8,419 nucleotides of DNA from an uncultured Lachnospiraceae bacterium (GTDB lineage Bacteria; Bacillota; Clostridia; Lachnospirales; Lachnospiraceae): NCBI GenBank assembly GCA_946538445.1, contig CAMNGO010000080.1, forward strand, positions 1 to 8,419. Direction: 5' to 3'. This document shows, piece by piece, positions 6,006 through 8,419 of the stretch. A model generated the notes under the pieces. It saw nothing but the letters and a program-made list of their open reading frames with translations, was not told where the DNA came from and ran no database searches. The stretch's first letter is position 1. Each line of letters begins with the position of its first letter. Both the position numbers and the translations under genes were made by a program.

Positions 6006-8096
6006 TCACAGTAAATCAGTCATACTTTTCATTCCGATTACAAGTGTTGTTGTATTGTGAAAAAGAGCTGAAGTTGTAGGCTGTATAATTCCTGCGACAC
6101 CCATAGCAATCAGAGAAGAATTGATACCTACAATGGATCGATAGTTTTTTCTGATCCTTCTCATCAATGCCTTGCTGATCAGACGCAACGTAATCAATGA
6201 ATAGAGGTCATTTCCTCCCAGGGTGATATCTGCAATTTCTCTTGCAATTGCAGCTCCGTCACTGATGGCAACACCAACATCCGCTGCGGACAGTGCCGGA
6301 GAATCATTGATCCCGTCACCGATCATCATGACATGATGGCCCTTTTTACGCTCTTCGTTTACAAAACGTGCCTTATCTTCAGGCAACACTTCAGAATAAT
6401 AAGAGTCGACGCCAATCTTTTCTGCCACGGTGGCTGCCGTTTTTTCACTATCCCCGGTCATCATCACAATCCGGGAGAATCCTGCCTTCCTCAGACCATG
6501 GATTACATCAGCAGCCTCCTCCCTGAGAGGATCTTCAATCAGTATCACGGCAGCAAGTTTCCCTTCCACTGCAAGATAAAGATGGGAGTACTGAGTGGGC
6601 AGTGCATTAAATTTCTGTTTCTGTCCACGGGGAATCTTGCAAGCCTCATCTTCAAACACGAAGTGATAACTGCCTATAATGGCTTTTTTATCTTCGATAA
6701 AAGTTGAGATGCCATGGGCAACAATGTAATCTACCTCTGAATGCATTTCTTCATGATGAAGGTCACGGCTGGCAGCTTCTTCCACCACTGCCCTGGCGAT
6801 AGAATGAGGGAAATGTTCCTCCAGACAGGCAGCTATGCGCAGTGCTTCCTGGGGATCCCAGCTTCCAAAAGCGACAACATCCGCCACTCTGGGAGTTGCT
6901 TTAGTCAGTGTGCCTGTTTTATCAAATACAATGGTATCCGTTTCTGCCACTGACTCCAGGAACTTACCTCCTTTTACAGTTATGCAATACTTTCCGGCCT
7001 CCCGGATGGCTGACAGTACGGATATGGGCATAGCCAGTTTCAAAGCACAGGAGAAATCAACCATAAGGACGGAAAGTGCCCTTGTTACATCTCTTGTCAA
7101 AGCGTACACCAGGCCGGTCCCCAGAAAAGTATAAGGAACCAGTCGGTCTGCAAGCTGCTCTGCCCGGCTTTCAAGGTTTGATTTAAGCTTTTCTGATTCC
7201 TCAATCATAGTGATGATCTTCTCATAGCGGCTCCCCCCTGCAACCTGTTTCACGCGGATGACGATGGAACCTTCTTCCACAACAGTCCCGGCAAAGACGG
7301 AGCTGCCTTCAGATTTGCATACCGGAAGAGGCTCCCCAGTCAGAGATGCCTGATTCACCATGGCTTCCCCGGATTCCACCAAGCCGTCAAAGGGGATGAC
7401 ATTTCCCATGTGAATGTGGATACAGTCATTCTCCTGTATCCGGTCACATGGCACGAGAATCTCTTTATTATCCGTTAGCAGCCAAACCTTATCCACATGG
7501 ATGGCCATGGTTCGGGCCAGGTCTTCCACCGATTTTTTGTGAGTCCACTCTTCCAGTATCTCCCCGATCTCGAGAAGCATCATGACCGATCCCGCAGTAC
7601 CATAGTCTCCACGGATTATGGAGACAGTAATTGCTGTAGCATCCAGTACTTCCACTTCCAACCTGCCTTTCCTTAAGGAAGAAAGTCCTTTCTTAAGGAA
7701 GGATAATGATTTTATTCCCATTCGTAGGGCACATAGAGGTCTGGGAAGAAAAAACCGACAGCCGGTCCACATCAATATTTTCTGGATCATCCGCTCTTTA
7801 TATTCCTTGTTTAGGACTCTTCCGGAAACTACTTTTTGCTTTTCACCTGCATCTGTTTCTTTGATAAGATCAAATCTACGGAGGGAATGCAAAAGACTAT
7901 CCCGAACCTTCCATTCCCGGTCTTCCCGATAGGAGATTGCAGCATCAGCCGTCCGTTCATAGACTTTCACCTTATATACTCCGGGAATCTCTTCCAGAAA
8001 TCTTTGTAAGGAATCCGCCTGGTCACAGTCCAGCCTTTGCCGGTCCAGATGGACACGGAGCCGGCCTTTTATCTCATCTTTAATACGGAATTTCAA
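6006..8096 (-). CDS. P1B-type metal-transporting ATPase with atypical FSC motif
   Basis: This 696-residue P-type ATPase would move a metal ion across the cytoplasmic membrane. Residues 1-60 look like an HMA-type domain (GRLRVHL, IPGVYKVKV) but have no CxxC. Hydrophobic segments lie near 106-125, 152-180, 320-362 and 655-690. Catalytic parts are complete: TGEP (253-256), phosphorylation site DKTGTLT with Asp392, MMTGD (545-549) and GDGINDSPAL (593-602). The metal-site motif in transmembrane helix 4 is Phe-Ser-Cys-Ala-Leu-Lys-Leu (348-354), where copper and zinc pumps have CPC and others SPC or TPC, so the conserved proline is missing. The HP dipeptide position reads His431-Ser432. I recall this FSCALKL form from clostridial homologues, so it is probably a subfamily trait and not a mutation; the ion is unknown. 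The start is TTG (8094-8096), directly after the TAA of the upstream gene, with GAGGTGG in that gene's last codons. The next in-frame Met would remove the HMA-like domain. Confidence 0.9.
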   Translation of the reverse strand: MKFRIKDEIKGRLRVHLDRQRLDCDQADSLQRFLEEIPGVYKVKVYERTADAAISYREDREWKVRDSLLHSLRRFDLIKETDAGEKQKVVSGRVLNKEYKERMIQKILMWTGCRFFLPRPLCALRMGIKSLSFLKKGLSSLRKGRLEVEVLDATAITVSIIRGDYGTAGSVMMLLEIGEILEEWTHKKSVEDLARTMAIHVDKVWLLTDNKEILVPCDRIQENDCIHIHMGNVIPFDGLVESGEAMVNQASLTGEPLPVCKSEGSSVFAGTVVEEGSIVIRVKQVAGGSRYEKIITMIEESEKLKSNLESRAEQLADRLVPYTFLGTGLVYALTRDVTRALSVLMVDFSCALKLAMPISVLSAIREAGKYCITVKGGKFLESVAETDTIVFDKTGTLTKATPRVADVVAFGSWDPQEALRIAACLEEHFPHSIARAVVEEAASRDLHHEEMHSEVDYIVAHGISTFIEDKKAIIGSYHFVFEDEACKIPRGQKQKFNALPTQYSHLYLAVEGKLAAVILIEDPLREEAADVIHGLRKAGFSRIVMMTGDSEKTAATVAEKIGVDSYYSEVLPEDKARFVNEERKKGHHVMMIGDGINDSPALSAADVGVAISDGAAIAREIADITLGGNDLYSLITLRLISKALMRRIRKNYRSIVGINSSLIAMGVAGIIQPTTSALFHNTTTLVIGMKSMTDLL

Positions 8097-8393
8097 TTAC
8101 TCCACCTCGGTCTCTGTTTCCGATAATTCCTCATAATCTTCATACTCTTCTGTGCCATACCGTTCTTCGTTGATCTGCAGAGCTCCTTCATAGATATCTT
8201 CTGCATTTTCCTGGATAATCGTTACCTGATCCATAAGACAATCCTTAGCCCGAAGCACAGCGGCGGTCGTATGAGTATAGACTTTTTTTGCATCTCTGCC
8301 GGATAAAGCCCGAATTCCGGCAGTACCGAACAATACGCCTCCGGCAAATGTACCGACTTTCTTCCAGTTGATCTTCTCTAATAGTTCTAACAT
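8097..8393 (-). CDS. DUF6110-like small protein, glycine-rich helix and acidic tail
   Basis: A 98-residue protein of unknown function. I recognise the pattern GGVLFGTAGIRALSGRDAKK (18-37) with THTTAAVLRAKD (40-51) as the DUF6110 family, from memory and without a search. Residues 13-31 form a glycine-rich hydrophobic stretch that could cross or dip into the membrane. Residues 36-75 look like an amphipathic helix, and residues 72-98 are strongly acidic (EEYEDYEELSETETEVE) and could bind cations or simply be disordered. The start ATG (8391-8393) has GGGAGG at 8402-8407, eight bases upstream. It is the first visible gene of the ATPase operon and its stop touches the ATPase start, so a role with the ATPase, such as accessory subunit, metal handling or assembly, is likely but unproven. 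Any gene or promoter further upstream is beyond the window. Confidence 0.72.
   Translation of the reverse strand: MLELLEKINWKKVGTFAGGVLFGTAGIRALSGRDAKKVYTHTTAAVLRAKDCLMDQVTIIQENAEDIYEGALQINEERYGTEEYEDYEELSETETEVE
8100..8106 (-). promoter_or_regulatory. Ribosome binding site supporting the TTG start of the ATPase
   Basis: GAGGTGG on the minus strand lies within the Glu-Val-Glu-stop codons of the upstream gene, just before TAATTG. It supports TTG (8094-8096) as the ATPase start. A TTG start in a coupled position usually means lower initiation, so the ATPase may be made in smaller amounts than its upstream partner. Confidence 0.7.
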
Positions 8394-8401
8394 GATTCTT
8401 T

Positions 8402-8407
8402 CCTCCC
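8402..8407 (-). promoter_or_regulatory. Ribosome binding site of the DUF6110-like gene
   Basis: GGGAGG on the minus strand, eight bases before the ATG at 8391-8393. The remaining 12 bases to the window edge are too few to show a promoter. Confidence 0.8.
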
Positions 8408-8419
8408 TTGTGGTAATTA

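Noticed and set aside
7618..7932. 104-residue plus-strand ORF opposite the ATPase N-terminal region
   Set aside because: It overlaps the well-supported ATPase in antisense and has low-complexity Ser/Arg composition typical of shadow frames.
6006..8096. Naming the ATPase as a copper (copA) or zinc/cadmium (zntA/cadA) pump
   Set aside because: The helix-4 motif is FSC, not CPC, and there is no CxxC in the N-terminal domain, so such a symbol is not supported.

Overview
The window looks like a chromosomal segment from a low-to-mid GC anaerobic Firmicute, most likely a Clostridia/Lachnospiraceae-type gut bacterium. The evidence is strong AGGAGG-type ribosome binding sites, tight same-strand operons, one TTG start, intrinsic terminators with U-runs, and protein families whose closest remembered relatives are clostridial. 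The species cannot be named from the sequence. All intact genes are on the minus strand, so the window reads from right to left. No RNA genes, CRISPR arrays, insertion sequences or attachment sites were seen, and no stretch over 300 bases lacks a gene.

Right third (8393 to 5840): a compact three-gene unit. It holds a 98-residue glycine-rich, acidic-tailed protein that I recognise as DUF6110-like, a P1B-type metal-transport ATPase abutting it and starting at TTG, and a 26-codon ORF for a probable single-pass membrane micropeptide. A strong intrinsic terminator closes the unit. The ATPase is atypical: the transmembrane-4 metal motif is Phe-Ser-Cys instead of Cys-Pro-Cys, the HP dipeptide is His-Ser, and the N-terminal HMA-like domain has no CxxC. 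Its ion cannot be assigned by motif.

Middle (5825 to 2151): two ABC half-transporters with exporter-type fold (membrane domain followed by ATPase domain), joined stop-to-start, very probably forming a heterodimer. A cluster of inverted repeats before the first gene resembles a DtxR/IdeR-type metal-repressor operator. With the YbtPQ/IrtAB-like look of the proteins, this suggests metal-regulated transport, perhaps of an iron chelate. A terminator closes the operon, and its U-run overlaps the -35 element of the next transcription unit.

Left third (2151 to 383): a two-gene unit with its own promoter. It encodes a lipoprotein of the NUP family, related in fold to nucleoside phosphorylases, and a cyclase/kynurenine-formamidase-like metal hydrolase, coupled by an ATGA overlap. 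Their joint substrate is unknown.

Extreme left (1 to 350, plus strand): the decayed 3' part of an MBL-fold hydrolase gene, split between two reading frames and apparently missing its middle.

The best candidates for something undescribed are the DUF6110 / FSC-motif ATPase / micropeptide cassette and the repeat cluster that probably controls the ABC pair.
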